Source: Ceratodon purpureus
Taxonomy: Eukaryota; Streptophyta; Bryopsida; Pseudoditrichales; Ditrichaceae
DNA length: 64,000 nucleotides
Direction of reading: 5' to 3'
Assembly: GCA_014871385.1 (NCBI GenBank)
Contig: CM026426.1
Coordinates: 62,163,599 to 62,227,598, forward strand
Part shown: positions 36,815 to 47,645 of the stretch, one piece after another
Layout of the letters: every line of letters begins with the position of its first letter
Position numbering within the stretch: position 1 is the first letter of the stretch
Notes under the pieces: generated by a model
Databases searched by the model: none
Told to the model about the DNA's origin: nothing
Seen by the model: only the letters and a program-made list of their open reading frames with translations
Translations under genes and position numbers: made by a program

Positions 36815-39690
36815 ATGTCTATACAAGGCAGCAGATTAGAGTCTTGCAATTACGAGGAGGAATGCTCCTCCGACGACTCCTTTGCAATCGCTGGCGCCAA
36901 GATCCCGCGTTACTACTACGCCCAAGCCATCGCGGACCTCTTCCAGTTCGGAGCGAGGATGTTTTCTCAGAGCCATCTGCAAGACGGAGCCGCCGCCCAA
37001 AACCCGCCCCCTCATGTGAGTATCTCTCCTGATTTCATGTTCCTCTTCTGACTGTTCACAGTTCGATCTTCATACAGACATGAGTATTCAAGTATTGCAT
37101 CATTCTTCTAAGTGTAAGCCCTAAGAATCACGACGCTGCTCTATGCTGCGCAGTACAGGAATCCAAACTATGCACCGTTACCTGTCGTATCCAGCCCCCA
37201 AGCCCATAGCAGGTATGGGAACATCATCGCACCCGCACCTTCAGTACCTCCGCGTGAACCCACTGGCTATCTCCACACTCCACAACCAGGACCGGTCCAA
37301 GTCCCTCTACACAGGCCTGTCGAGGCAACACGGATCAGAGTAGATTCCTACGCCGTCCCCGCACTTCAAACTCCAACATCGAGCTCCCCTTCGCTCAACC
37401 AAGGGTCGCTGCCACCTTCGAGTACCGGAACACCTCGACAGAACCTCTCGCTTGACAGAACCGCCCAAAACAAGCGTCGTCGCCAACAAAGGAGTTACGA
37501 GCCTGCATTTTTCAAGGAGACAGCAGCTTCACATGCGGAAGGACGTAAACCGAAATACCCCATTCCAACAAATGATCAAGGTAAGATCATCGGTCTCCGT
37601 ACGAAGTGGCATTCTACTTGCAAGTCTATTGCTCGTCGTCTTGTTAATTGGAACTATCAATCCTACGCAAAACGCCCCGGCGAGTGGCAACTACTCCTGC
37701 TCACCTTGCAACGTGAACTAGACAGCATGTATACCTATACCCCTACTGCACTTGATCCTGGTTACCTCTCGAAGTACCTGGAAGATGCTCTTGCGCAGTG
37801 GAAATCCACTTGGCGCCAGCACTACTACGACACAACCAAACAACATGAAGACTGCCCTGACGAGTGTTGGAGGGCTTGGCAACCTCACTGGGACAGCAAG
37901 GAAGGCAGGCGTAAGTCAAGAGAGATGCAGGAAAAGCGTGCTATGGGAGTACAATCCTCCGGATCAGGTGGCAGCGGCAATAGTCTCCCCCCAAGAACTC
38001 CTCCCGGAGACACATATCCTGTGTTCACATACAGTCCGAGCGAGGAGGTAAGTAATTACAATTACACCCTAAACCTTCGTCAAATATTGTTCGATGTCAT
38101 TGAAATCCCTAAACCCTATCTCAATTGCATACTTTCAATTGCGTGTACTGTTTATTTCAACTCTAAATCCAGCCTGAATTGCATCGTCGGTTTTCCCAAG
38201 CACATGTCCCCGCCCCTTCTAATGTGGACTTTATTCACTATCTGTTTGAACTCACATGTTACCTCGCTTAATTGCATCGTTTTTTTGCTTTGCACATGAG
38301 ATTTGGCTAACAGAAATACACGTGCAGGTGTTCAATGGGTACTCTCATGTCATCCAAGACGACACTGACGAGGGCGAACCACAGATGCCAAGTCCTGGAA
38401 ACAATGCACCGGTTCACAACAACATCATGGATAGAACAACTCACCTTGCCGATACATTTTTTACCACAAGCTCTGAGGCCGGTGGCGCTGAACTCCGAGA
38501 CACCGCTGTCTTCCCCCAGGTACATCCATCTAAATCACCTCCACTATCTGCTTGCCTTGTCCATGACACGCTGAAACACATTCAGGATTAAAATGCAAGC
38601 TTCATTGAATCATAGCCCTAAAATTGCAAAGAACATCAGATTACAATCCATAATTTTTGTACCTGTGCAGATTACTCCCGAGTATGCCCGAACTCACCAT
38701 ACGAGTAGGATGGCAGATCAAATGCGTGAAGACGCGTGGAAAACACATATGGAGGCCACGGTGGGTAGGCTGGATCGGTCTCACATAGAAACCATCGGCG
38801 TCTTGAAGGACATGAAACAAATGTTAGTCGCCATGGCGACCTCCACACAGGGCATGAACATCGAATTCCCCAGGTACAACCCCCCAAACTCCCCTGCTAA
38901 TATGGAACTTGGCCACGGAATTGTTTCAGAAGCGCCGATCAACCACAGTTGGCTCCAAAACCCTCCGATCAACACTCACTTGGCACCCTCAAGTCCCAGT
39001 GTTCACTCAGTGATTCCCTAGCTCCCTGGGTCGGCTCCATGCGGAACGACCCACGTATCTACTTCCTCCTCTCCTGAAGTCCACATTGCTCCAGTCGTCG
39101 CTCCTGCAGCCATAGCCAGATCTCCATCGCCACCTCCCGCACCAAACAACACCGAATTAGGTGATGATGATTTATCTTCAGACCCTGACTTCATGACTCA
39201 ACCTAGAAGCAGGGTCACACGATCTCACTCCACACCTGTTCCTAGTCCCGTAAAGAAGAAAGTGCAGAAGAAGTACCTCAAATCGAAGGCTCCGCTCCAT
39301 GACGTTCCTCCAATCGAACCTCCTGTCCATGGTCGTATATCTCCACGGGACAAAGACGCTGGACCAATAGCATGCAACAAACGGTGTTGGATACTACATC
39401 CGAGCTATCCAGATTTGCCCATTGCATATGGTAAGAGCGGTATCTCCTGGAAGTCGAAGAGCAAAAACCTGCAATATACCCCGTGCGACCAGGGGCAACA
39501 AATGGTTCAAGTTCACTTTGTGTATGAAGCCGATGCCCCCTTGCTCTACTCCGAGTTCGATCGCCAACTATTCCGCACCATTACTGAAGCGAAGGTACCA
39601 CAATCTGGATCAGGAGTTTACATCAAATGGGCAACACACCTCCTGATTCGAGACAACACCGCACTCGACGTCCCAGTTCCTAAACCCTAG
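36815..39690 (+). pseudogene. CACTA TNPA-like protein (Transposase_24 / DUF8039-like), one stop
   Basis: Four exons: 36815-37015 (ATG in accaccATGtc), 37154-38047, 38328-38519 and 38671-39690. All junctions are phase 0 with good donors (GTGAGT, GTAAGT, GTACAT). Exon 2 has no start codon for its first 550 bp and is easily missed. Exons 2-3 contain TKWHSTCKSIARRLVNWNY, WRAWQPHWDSKEGRRKSRE, a Gly/Ser patch, TPPGDTYPVFTYSPSEEV and FNGYSHVIQDD, the arrangement of the plant En/Spm Transposase_24 (PF03004) type. Exon 4 has a coiled stretch, KKKVQKKYLKSKA and a C-terminal domain (AYGKSGISWKSKSKN, MVQVHFVYEADAPL, GVYIKWATHLLI) like DUF8039 of CACTA proteins. A TAG at 39019-39021 cuts the 768-residue frame after about 545 residues. 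The family binds subterminal repeats; that role is inferred. Confidence 0.8.
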
Positions 39691-40228
39691 ACTACAGCTG
39701 ATATTTCGGGGCTCATTTGTCTCGGAAATTCTCTATCCCTGATCACCTTGCGAATTGTCGCTTATATAGTTTCATGTAGTGGGTCACTGTTAATAGCGTC
39801 GTTCCGCTTCATTTTCCAAGTCATCCCTGTACCGTCGCTTGGCCTCTCCATAGGGTTTAATTTATTTGCTTCGAATTATATCTCCATTATGCAATTTCGT
39901 ACATTTGTACAATAAATAAATTCCTTTTTTATCCCGAAATTCCCTTTTTTATATAAATTCCCACATTTCTGATTGGTCTAATTTCCCGACATTCCAATTC
40001 TAAAATTATCGGAAATTCTAAAAAATTCCAATTTTAAAAGCACAATAATTGAACCAAATTTGAACGCAACAATCTACATTTATTAGAACCATATAAATAG
40101 CGCATACTATTCATTCCATTTTATAAAAGTTCGATCCAATCATTAACGTCGACCTAAACTAATCATATTTTTACTCAACCCTAACCCTAAATCTAAGCAT
40201 GCGGTGTCATTCTATACCCTGTGCATCT
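39691..40228. other. CACTA right non-coding, AT-rich
   Basis: This 3' flank of the TNPA-like gene is very AT-rich with repeated aaattcc-type words. No ORF is supported. Confidence 0.5.
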
Positions 40229-40456
40229 TCCGGATATAAACCCGCATACGGATATCTACAGCGTTAACCCGGACCTCAAACCCTAGCCCGGACCTCAGAC
40301 CCTAATCCGGACATGCACCGAATACGCCGGATATGAATCGTCACTCCGGATACAAACAGTAGAACCGGTTATCTCGAACTTTGGTCCCGGACATAAGCAG
40401 CAAAGTCGGAACGCGGACATCAATCGATGCTACCCAGTACCACCATCCGGATATAG
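40229..40456. repeat. CCGGATAT/CCGGACAT motif cluster in CACTA
   Basis: About eleven related 8-10-bp words lie in 230 bp: tccggatat, acggatat, cccggacctca (twice), tccggacatg, gccggatatg, tccggatac, cccggacata, gcggacatca and tccggatata. Clustered short motifs 300-550 bp inside the element end are typical of CACTA subterminal arrays recognised by TNPA-like proteins; this reading is inferred. I see no equally dense counterpart near the left end. Confidence 0.6.
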
Positions 40457-40596
40457 GGAAAAACAGACCCGTAAAAGTAATTTCTCCAATTTGTGACACA
40501 GTAGATAATATAGTTACAGAGTTATTGTTCATCCAACAGAAGTCACGCAGACGGGTAACTCCGACCGAAGTAACTTAGGCTCGAAAAAAGCTTTGG

Positions 40597-40654
40597 CCCC
40601 ATCGCAGTCGTGCAACATGCACCTGACGCGGGTTCGAATTCTGTCGGGGCTAAG
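40597..40654 (+). other. tRNA-like fragment (possible SINE remnant)
   Basis: The segment contains a B-box-like gggttcgaattc and ends tcggggcta, which could pair with ggcccca at its start. It is only about 58 nt, lacks an anticodon arm of normal size and pairs with several wobbles, so it is not a working tRNA. It may be a tRNA-derived scrap. Confidence 0.2.
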
Positions 40655-40675
40655 AATGCACTTTGCTAAGTCAGG

Positions 40676-40772
40676 CATGCCCGACTCCACCCCACTGCTC
40701 GCGACTCCACGCAGGTGGACTCAGTTTAATTAGGTGGACTCGCGCGTGGACTGGCGCCTGGAGCCGGTCCAT
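40676..40772. repeat. CACTA right subterminal repeats
   Basis: Five or more copies of GACTCCAC, GGTGGACTC and CGTGGACT in both orientations mirror the left end, including an exact 12-bp inverted counterpart at 40699-40710. Confidence 0.65.
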
Positions 40773-40785
40773 GTTTCCACTAGTG
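40773..40785 (-). repeat. CACTA right terminal inverted repeat
   Basis: GTTTCCACTAGTG, an exact inverted match of 26449-26461. Confidence 0.93.
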
Positions 40786-40788
40786 AAT
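40786..40788. repeat. Target-site duplication, right copy (AAT)
   Basis: AAT directly follows the right CACTA end and continues the MULE frame with GGA GTT GAC. Confidence 0.9.
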
Positions 40789-43268
40789 GGAGTTGACATT
40801 GTAAAACAAATGACAAGCGGGGATCTGAAAGATTCATTTGTGATGTTTGACCACATCAAACGCGTTCATCACTGCACTACTATGGCGGCACACGTGTACG
40901 ATCACAATCTCCAGCGACTCGTAGCAATAGCTGTATGCGAAATGAAATTGGAGAAAGCCGAGAACCAGGTCAGATTTTGGGAGCTTCTTAATGGGACAGT
41001 GGAAGAATGTGGACAATCACGGCCCAAGTTTAGAGGCTTCATGGCAGATGCGGCGCCTGCCAACTACAATGCGGTGACGATTGTGCAGAACAACTGAGGG
41101 ACTTGACGGAGATGTTAACGAAGTCGCTAAAGAATAGAATGATGCGGAGGACAAACCCATACTCAGGACGTGTTACTTTCACTTTGTCCAGAGTATTTGT
41201 GACCATACGAACAAATGGATTGTAGACAAGTTCCGAACTCACCATACTGAAATGTGTAAGCGATGTGTAAATGATGAATTCCGAGAACGGGCTCGTGAAT
41301 TGGAAGATTGGTGGTTCAAATCACGGGCGGTGCTTGAGGGCAACATTTGACCAGGCATGGAAGACTTGGTGGATGGCGAGGCGCACTCTGTTTGCATACT
41401 ACCATTTAAATTAGCTTGAGCTCGACCTCGAATGTGAATCCCTAGTGCCGAATACGAACCAATGCGAGCAGGTTCACAGTTCGATATAGGCGACATCAGC
41501 AAGCGGTCTTAAGGTAAAGATGGATCTTTACACAATATGCGCTCAGGACATGACCCGCTCCTTGCTCCAACAGCAATTCTATATGGCAGTATCCAATAGC
41601 AAGGTGCGTGGCTCTCGACCTACAAAAGCCGAGCTAATGCTTCGTAAGGCAGCGAGATCCAAGAAGCCCTTGGCAATCAAGTTGGCAGTCAAGGGAACCA
41701 TATTCTACTCACGAGGTATGGGATTGAAAGGAGAGTTTGATCGAACACAGAGTGTCCGGTTAGGTACTGGGGAAGGACGACAAAAAAGATGCTAGATCAC
41801 ACAGACTTCACAAGGACAGCAGAACCATAAGAAGACCGCTGAAGGACCTGCCCCCATGTATGCACGCGCCGCCGCACTTTCAAAGAGCAAGTGAGCAAAC
41901 AGCGACATTGATTCGATCTAGCCTTCCGCCAGAGAACCAGGCTACAACTTCCCAGCTAGATATGCTGGCTACACCTAGATATGTTGATATGGCGCTGGCG
42001 ACATCCCAACCAAATAATGTAAGACCATCGGAATCTCAATGTTCGGCACCCGGGAATGGGGCACGAGACAAAGAGACTCTATCAAATCCATAATGGATCC
42101 AAACCTCCGGGTCCGGCAAATACATGAACAGCACGCCGGGAATAGCATTCTCCAACTCGACAACATCATATCCTATAATGATCATGGGCAGGTCACAAGC
42201 AGACAGAATTGAGTGCTCAAATCCACCATTCTCATTTCCTTCATCAAGTAATATTCCGAATACAATTGGCCGAAATATGAGCGAAGGGTTGACTGGTTTT
42301 GTCGGGACACCCATGCCGCGTTACGCCGTTGACCGCCGTCACACACAAATTCCGGAGTCCCAAACAAATGCTGACGTCCAAAATCAAACGTTTCGGCGTC
42401 CTGAACTTCTCCACTATGCACTTCAGCGAAGTGCTGGATCACAGTTCGGTAGGACGTTCCATGAGGTGATGGTCAAGCACAATGCATGGGCAATTTGTAG
42501 AAGTCTTGCGAGTGAGAACCCCCGATAAGCTGGAGTCGTATACAAAAACGGACGGTGGGCGACGTGCGGGAAATCTATAAAAGACACGGTGCAATCAAGT
42601 CTGGTTGGGCCATCCTTTTATGGTGTTTCGAAGGTTCGATTCAAAAGATGCTATCAATCCTTCTGATTCTGCCGAGACTCATCACGCGGCGGTGTAGCTA
42701 GCAATCACGTCATTCATCTTAAAGGCGGAAAACCCCCTGCACTTTCCGGGAATCTGGCTAGTGGAGTTGGGAACAAGCCTAACCACAAATGAGGCAAGTG
42801 CACTAGGAAGGAAGGGCTTTGTTCTCGTTGAGGATCCAATCATACCAGACACAGGACCTGAGACGGGTTATGATTTTCCACTCCCCCTTAGATCCCTCGA
42901 AAAGGCCGCCTCGACGTGCGGGAAAGAAAGTCAATCAAAGAACATTGACGTTATCTGGAATACCAAGAAGGAATGTCGGGCTTTAGATGAATGCTAATGT
43001 GAGAATCCTGAAGCAGAATGTTGGGCACTTGTCTTAAAGCTTCCAATTGCATACGATTTTGACAACATCAAATAGACCCATCACTTATGAAATCACCATA
43101 AGTGAAACCCCATCTTGCACTTGTGCAATTTTTGTAAACAAAATCTTAGACACCAAGCCTGGGCATTTCTTTATGACTTGTGAACATATGTACCATGTCT
43201 ACCACAAAGTTTTGGGAGTCCCAGTTCATGACGAGCGACCGCATCAGGCAACGCTTAGCCGGGCATAG
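40786..43268 (+). pseudogene. MULE-type transposase, C-terminal part (decayed)
   Basis: This continues the frame broken at 26448. From 40786 it reads GVDIVKQMTSGDLKDSF, then MFDHIKR (first catalytic-type Asp, about 40849) and GFMADAAPANYNAV (second, about 41047), as in Mutator-like transposases. The frame ends at TGA 41095. In other frames follow RTCYFHFVQSICDHTNKWI and HTEMCKRC (stops at 41135 and 41348), then MDLYTICAQDMTRSLLQQQF (41520-41795) and a Ser/Pro-rich linker with intact islands at 42124-42528 and 42761-42997. At 43047-43268 a SWIM zinc finger reads CTC...CEHMYHVYHKVLG (CxCx(n)CxH), the usual C-terminal domain of this group. Multiple stops and frameshifts show long decay. Because the N-terminal half is open, either damage is uneven by chance or some of these breaks are unrecognised introns. 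Confidence 0.7.
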
Positions 43269-44284
43269 GTTGATGAAATGATGAGATCTTGGAGTTCAAC
43301 ATAGACGTGACCTGTACCAACGCATAACTCGTCATAGAGAGCGTGGAGATGTTGCCGGCAAAGATAACTTACTTGAAGATACCGACTGGTTGAGTAGGAC
43401 AATATTGTATGCAACACCATATTAATTAATTTGGGAATAAAGCATGTCCCATTTTGTCTATCACCTTAAACCAATGTCTTCATCTTAAACAAATCAGCCT
43501 TGAATGAGAGTCTTCGTCCGCCAAATTCAGAACGTTTTTTAATGAAATTCAGGCCAAATTTTGGTATAATGTTAGGCAATAAAACCCATCTCACAACTGT
43601 TGCCTGAGCACATGCATTGGGAACTCCGGAACATCTTCGGGAACATATTGGGAACGTAGGGGAACATATTGGGAACGGTATATGAACGTAAGGGGAACCT
43701 CCATCGAACTGTATCCTAATATAGATACATCATCATCCTCATAAGGTACAGCTCTTTAACAACCTTAGAATGTAACATATTTTTATTCCAGACAACAAAT
43801 AAAAATACAGTACTAAGTGTTATAACAAAAGCCGGGAGGTGCATCCATTTTAAAACAGTTTTGAAGAATGTTGAAATTAGTTATAATTAATATTTATAAA
43901 ATTATATATTTATATTAATAACTCTAACTGCTGGAAAAATTAATTGACCTTCAAAAGCTGTAAATAGTTATTTTAAATGTAGTCCAACATAAGCCCTTCA
44001 TTATGGCATTGGACTTTTTTTATTTCAAAGTCTAGTAGATTTTTATATGAAAAGCAACTGGAAAACGGAGGCGGCCACTTCAAGTACCACCAACTTTATT
44101 ATGCCACCAAAATTAAGGTACTCACCTTAATCACATTTTATATTCTTACAACAAATATTCAGTAAATGTAGAAACAACTCTCCTTTTTTCTAAGGTGCTC
44201 TTGCAGATACTATTGAATCTTGTCGCTCCCACCCACTTTATTAGCATACATCCAATGAAGAAAAGATGTAGTGAGAACTACATC
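43269..44284. other. Intergenic; GGAAC cluster and first palindromes
   Basis: No gene seen. It contains seven GGAAC words at 43619-43700, including a repeated gggaacatattgggaacg, and the first of the 20-bp palindromes at 44112-44131. Confidence 0.5.
43619..43700. repeat. GGAAC-rich short repeat cluster
   Basis: Seven GGAAC words occur in about 80 bp, with gggaacatattgggaacg present twice in near-perfect tandem. A sparser inverted cluster (four GTTCC words) lies at 60189-60312. Confidence 0.55.
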
Positions 44285-44540
44285 TTTTTTTTTTTTTTTG
44301 GCGGCAAGAGCCACCGTTGAATCTTGTCACTGCATCTTCAAGCTCAGTTCAGGTGCTTCGAGTGGGCCCTGTTGGTTGGTACAACATTTCCTGCCTGTGA
44401 ATTTCTCCCCAGCAGTGCCAAGCCATGATGTACCACATAATCGCTCATAACGAGTCCAATGGGTTTCGAACCCGGACCGATCGTATGTGACGCGCTTGTC
44501 CCAACCAACAGATTTGAGCTCATGGCTTGGCGACAGAAAC
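44285..44540 (-). mobile_element. tRNA-derived SINE candidate
   Basis: On the minus strand, an A-box-like gagctcaaatctgttggttg is followed about 35 nt later by a perfect RNA polymerase III B box (gggttcgaaaccc, 44461-44473). The segment ends in a 15-base poly-A run (T run on the plus strand, 44285-44299). Promoter boxes plus an A tail in about 250 bp fit a SINE. I could not see target duplications; the sequence past the tail is a small inverted repeat (aagatgtagt...actacatctt). Confidence 0.55.
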
Positions 44541-45592
44541 TTGTACTTTTTCTCTCATATAGTGATTCGACATTGCTAACTTTACACATTCAAAATGAAC
44601 GTTAGAGCTCATGAGCTTACCATGTATCGTTCATCTATGCCCATCAACAATATTCCTCCTAAATTGTAAAGTATGGTCAACATTTACATCATCAACCTAT
44701 CATATTTATAATTTACGGAAACTTTGTGTGACCACTTCCACTAGTTACATTAAGAAGGTCCCCTTAATTTGAATCACTACCCTCACTACCATAAAACGTA
44801 TTTGGCTAAAATTATAAGATACTAAAGTATTCTACAATGCACTTTGAAAAGACTTATGCCCTCATGTAATGGATTAATGCATTGGTATGCAGCCATTGAG
44901 AATTATTATAAACGACATAATTTGTTAAAAGATTAACGTTAACATCCCAATCTCAGTCTTCATATGCATAGAATCTCCAGAGTGCATGACATGTACAACG
45001 TATATCGTCCAGTATGATCAAACTCACTAATACTTACTTCGTATGAGCATCCGGAAGCCAAATGTCAGAGAATGAGAATCTACCCGGATCTCTTATACAA
45101 TTAAGGTGACCACCTCAATTTACATGCATCGATGCAAGATGCTTCAATCTATAACCTACAAAACAAATAGTAATGACTTCAAGAGGACACTTGTATATTA
45201 CATGTCTTAACTCTCTCCCAACCCCCCTATCTTACAAAATTAAGGTTACCACCTCAATCTTGACAGAGCAATGGAAAAATTCCTTAGACCGAAAGAATTG
45301 AAATCCGTTTCATTCATTTTGTCCTTAGTCATTTAACCTCCGCATGATTTAGAAACATGCATTCCTGGAACAAATCATCTATGAAGATAACTAAAACCAT
45401 TGTGTATTATAAGCCAAACATTGACGACTGTGTTCCCATTTCTGGTCACACCGTATCATTTCACATGTGGATAGGTGATTTTAAATGGGGCAACCCATCA
45501 TGGCAAGGAAGCATGAGGACTATTCACAGTTTCTAGCATGCATTACAACCGTTTATTATTTTTCACTTGAAAACTTTACAAAATCATAAAAG
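44541..45592. other. Intergenic, no gene
   Basis: AT-rich DNA carrying three copies of the 20-bp palindrome (44749, 45100, 45239). No ORF is supported. Confidence 0.5.
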
Positions 45593-45913
45593 ATGTTAGG
45601 AAGTAGTTCAAAGAGGGCAAGAAAACGAAGTAAATCTCCCTGTGATTGTGACTTTGATGACCTAGTGAGGGAGGCAATAGAAAATAAAATTAAGCAACGG
45701 CAAAAAAATCTCCTGGATGAGGAGAGGACGTCCGCTCTTTTGCGTCGGGTAAAAGAGGACGCAATGCACTTGAAAGGAAGATTGGAGGGAGATGTGGCGG
45801 ATCTCCGGTTCGATTTGCGCAGACAACAGAAACACAGTGAGAGTGTCGGGATAAGATATGCTCATCTCATGTTGCGGATTAGCGAGACTTATCCTGAATT
45901 GTGTATATGGTGA
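45593..45913 (+). CDS. Small basic coiled-coil protein, 106 residues, hypothetical
   Basis: ATG at 45593 to TGA at 45911. It begins with a basic SSSKRARKRSKS patch resembling a nuclear signal. The rest is charged and heptad-like (DDLVREAIENKIKQRQKNLL, RLEGDVADLRFDLRRQQ), predicting a coiled coil. I know no family for it. There is no neighbour in the same direction within 10 kb. It may be an exon of a longer gene or a chance ORF; composition favours real coding history. Confidence 0.35.
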   Translation: MLGSSSKRARKRSKSPCDCDFDDLVREAIENKIKQRQKNLLDEERTSALLRRVKEDAMHLKGRLEGDVADLRFDLRRQQKHSESVGIRYAHLMLRISETYPELCIW

Positions 45914-46026
45914 AAATAGAATAAGAAACCATTGAGTATGGCGGAATTGCAATACATACTCCAACTCCCTTCAGCAAGGTTGGTTATTATTTAATGCGTA
46001 ATTTTAAATCATGCAAAGTTGCCTAA

Positions 46027-46334
46027 ACGAGTAGAACAAAAATCCAATAAGCATCCAGAGTGAAGGAACTCGTACGGTGTAGAATTATACCACAAAACAG
46101 CTTGCCATGCCCTCAAGCGTAAAATCATATTGATTCTACACTAAATCTTGATCCTGAGTACTCGTCGTGCCAGTGGTTGCAGATGGAGTTCATGTACAGC
46201 TCGTTGCATCACATATATTGACTTAAATACTCTGAACGTGGTTTTTTTAAGCTAAATGGGATCAACAGCCAACTCCTTTAACTACAATCCGACTTCACTA
46301 CATATTCTAATTACTTCCAAATGTGCACTGAAAC
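46027..46334 (+). repeat. 308-bp direct duplication, copy 1
   Basis: Starts acgagtagaacaaaaatcc and ends gtgcactgaaac. It matches 47078-47385 base for base in length with about ten substitutions (about 97% identity) and no indels. No gene is seen in it. Confidence 0.9.
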
Positions 46335-47077
46335 CTTAACCATATAATGCCAAATTGAAACAACTCTAGAAACTTCAAGTATTCTTCATACAACTCAAGA
46401 AGATTAAGGAGATCACCTCAATCATGAAGTCTTGGAGATTCAGGTTCAGACTTCAATCCTGAAAAGTGAAAGATTAAGGTGTTCACCTCAATCCTGGATT
46501 CTCACTCAGTAGACAGACAATTCTGACCAGCGCAAAGCAGCCATATTTTACCAACTTATAGATGACAATTTTGTCGATAATACCATTATTTACTTGATGA
46601 GCAATACCTGTGCATTATAGTTAAATTAAACTTAGTTTGTCCGCAATACAGACTGTACTCAATGTTTAAGGTTAATCTGCAATGGTACCATTGTCTTCGG
46701 AAGTATTCCAGTGCCACACAAAATTTGAACCCGAATTGCATGCTATACAAGTACACATCTCCGCGTGAATACAAATGGAATTATTTAATGCAATTATAAG
46801 CAACCCTTATATTTTGTAATATCCTCCATAAAAGTAACGGTAAATTAAGATGACCACCTTAAATTTGGACTCCAAGTGAAACTAGAGACGTACTCAATCA
46901 CCGCCAATCAAGATTATACCAACTACCTAAATAATTCGGTTCCTGAAGCACCAACTTACATAGTCTGAGTCTCGAATTCGGTTCATTGATATAAGCCCCA
47001 TGACACCGTGAAGCATCAAATGATGCATGTGTGCACATCTATGAAACATCTGAAAGACGACTTAGACTTTTTAGTAC

Positions 47078-47385
47078 ACGAGTAGAACAAAAATCCAATA
47101 TGCATCCAAAGTGAAGGAACTCGTACGGTGTAGAATTATACCCCAAAACAGCTTGCCATGCCCTCAAGCGTAAAATCATATTGATTCTACACTAAATCTT
47201 GATCCTAAGTACTTGTTGTGCCAGTGGTTGCAGATGGAGTTCATGTACAGCTCGTTGCATCACATATATTGACTTAAATACTCTGAACGTGGTTTTTTTA
47301 AGCTAAATGGGATCAACAGCCAACTCCTTTAACTACAACCCGACTTCGCTACATATTCTAATTACTTCCAGACGTGCACTGAAAC
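47078..47385 (+). repeat. 308-bp direct duplication, copy 2
   Basis: Second copy of 46027-46334, 1,051 bp downstream in the same direction. The stretch between the copies holds three of the 20-bp palindromes. Confidence 0.9.
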
Positions 47386-47645
47386 ACCTCCAACACTGAC
47401 TAAAAATATATACTAGTCAAAGCGAATTTACTAATTGAAATGCATCAAATAAATGTGAACCGAGAAGAAAATGGCATCACGACCTACAAAAATTCATGCA
47501 ACAATGTCTACCGGAAGGTCAAGGTCTCATTACCTACTGACAACATTTGCAAAACCTTGAGCCCTATTTCACATCTAACATACTGAACTTCACGATATTA
47601 AGGTGGACACCTGAATATGTGCTTCTTCAATTCTGATATTTCCCC

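Larger units (their letters stand above)
26449..40785 (-). mobile_element. CACTA (En/Spm) DNA transposon, 14,337 bp, complete ends
   Basis: The element begins CACTAGTGGAAAC and ends GTTTCCACTAGTG, giving 13-bp perfect terminal inverted repeats with the diagnostic CACTA start. It is flanked by AAT on both sides (26446-26448, 40786-40788), the 3-bp target duplication typical of this superfamily. Subterminal GTGGA[CG]TC motifs occur in both orientations near both ends. A 12-bp inverted pair (gtggagtcgcga at 26517, tcgcgactccac at 40699) lies 68-75 bp inside the ends. It carries a leftward tnp2 gene, a divergent TNPA-like gene and four additional leftward ORFs. Both transposase genes contain stop codons, so this copy is probably not autonomous now. 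Its intact ends could still be moved by a related active copy. Confidence 0.95.
44112..47616. repeat. 20-bp palindrome family, eight copies, left group
   Basis: Copies at 44112-44131, 44749-44768, 45100-45119, 45239-45258, 46403-46422, 46473-46492, 46844-46863 and 47597-47616. The best copies read attaaggtactcaccttaat and attaaggtgaccacctcaat; the family consensus is ATTAAGGTGNNCACCTTAAT, with symmetrical arms. Flanks differ between copies. The copy at 47597 lies 30 bp past the stop codon of the leftward gene. No function is known to me. Confidence 0.8.

Noticed and set aside
36460-37032. Plus-strand ORF of 190 residues
   Set aside because: It is out of frame with the phase-consistent TNPA-like exon starting at 36815, is Ser/Arg-rich, and covers a probable 5' untranslated intron.
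40597-40654. Functional tRNA gene
   Set aside because: It has a B-box-like sequence but is too short, lacks a proper anticodon arm and has weak stems; kept only as a low-confidence tRNA-like fragment.
44344-44589. Minus-strand ORF of 81 residues
   Set aside because: It lies across the SINE candidate and has no other support.
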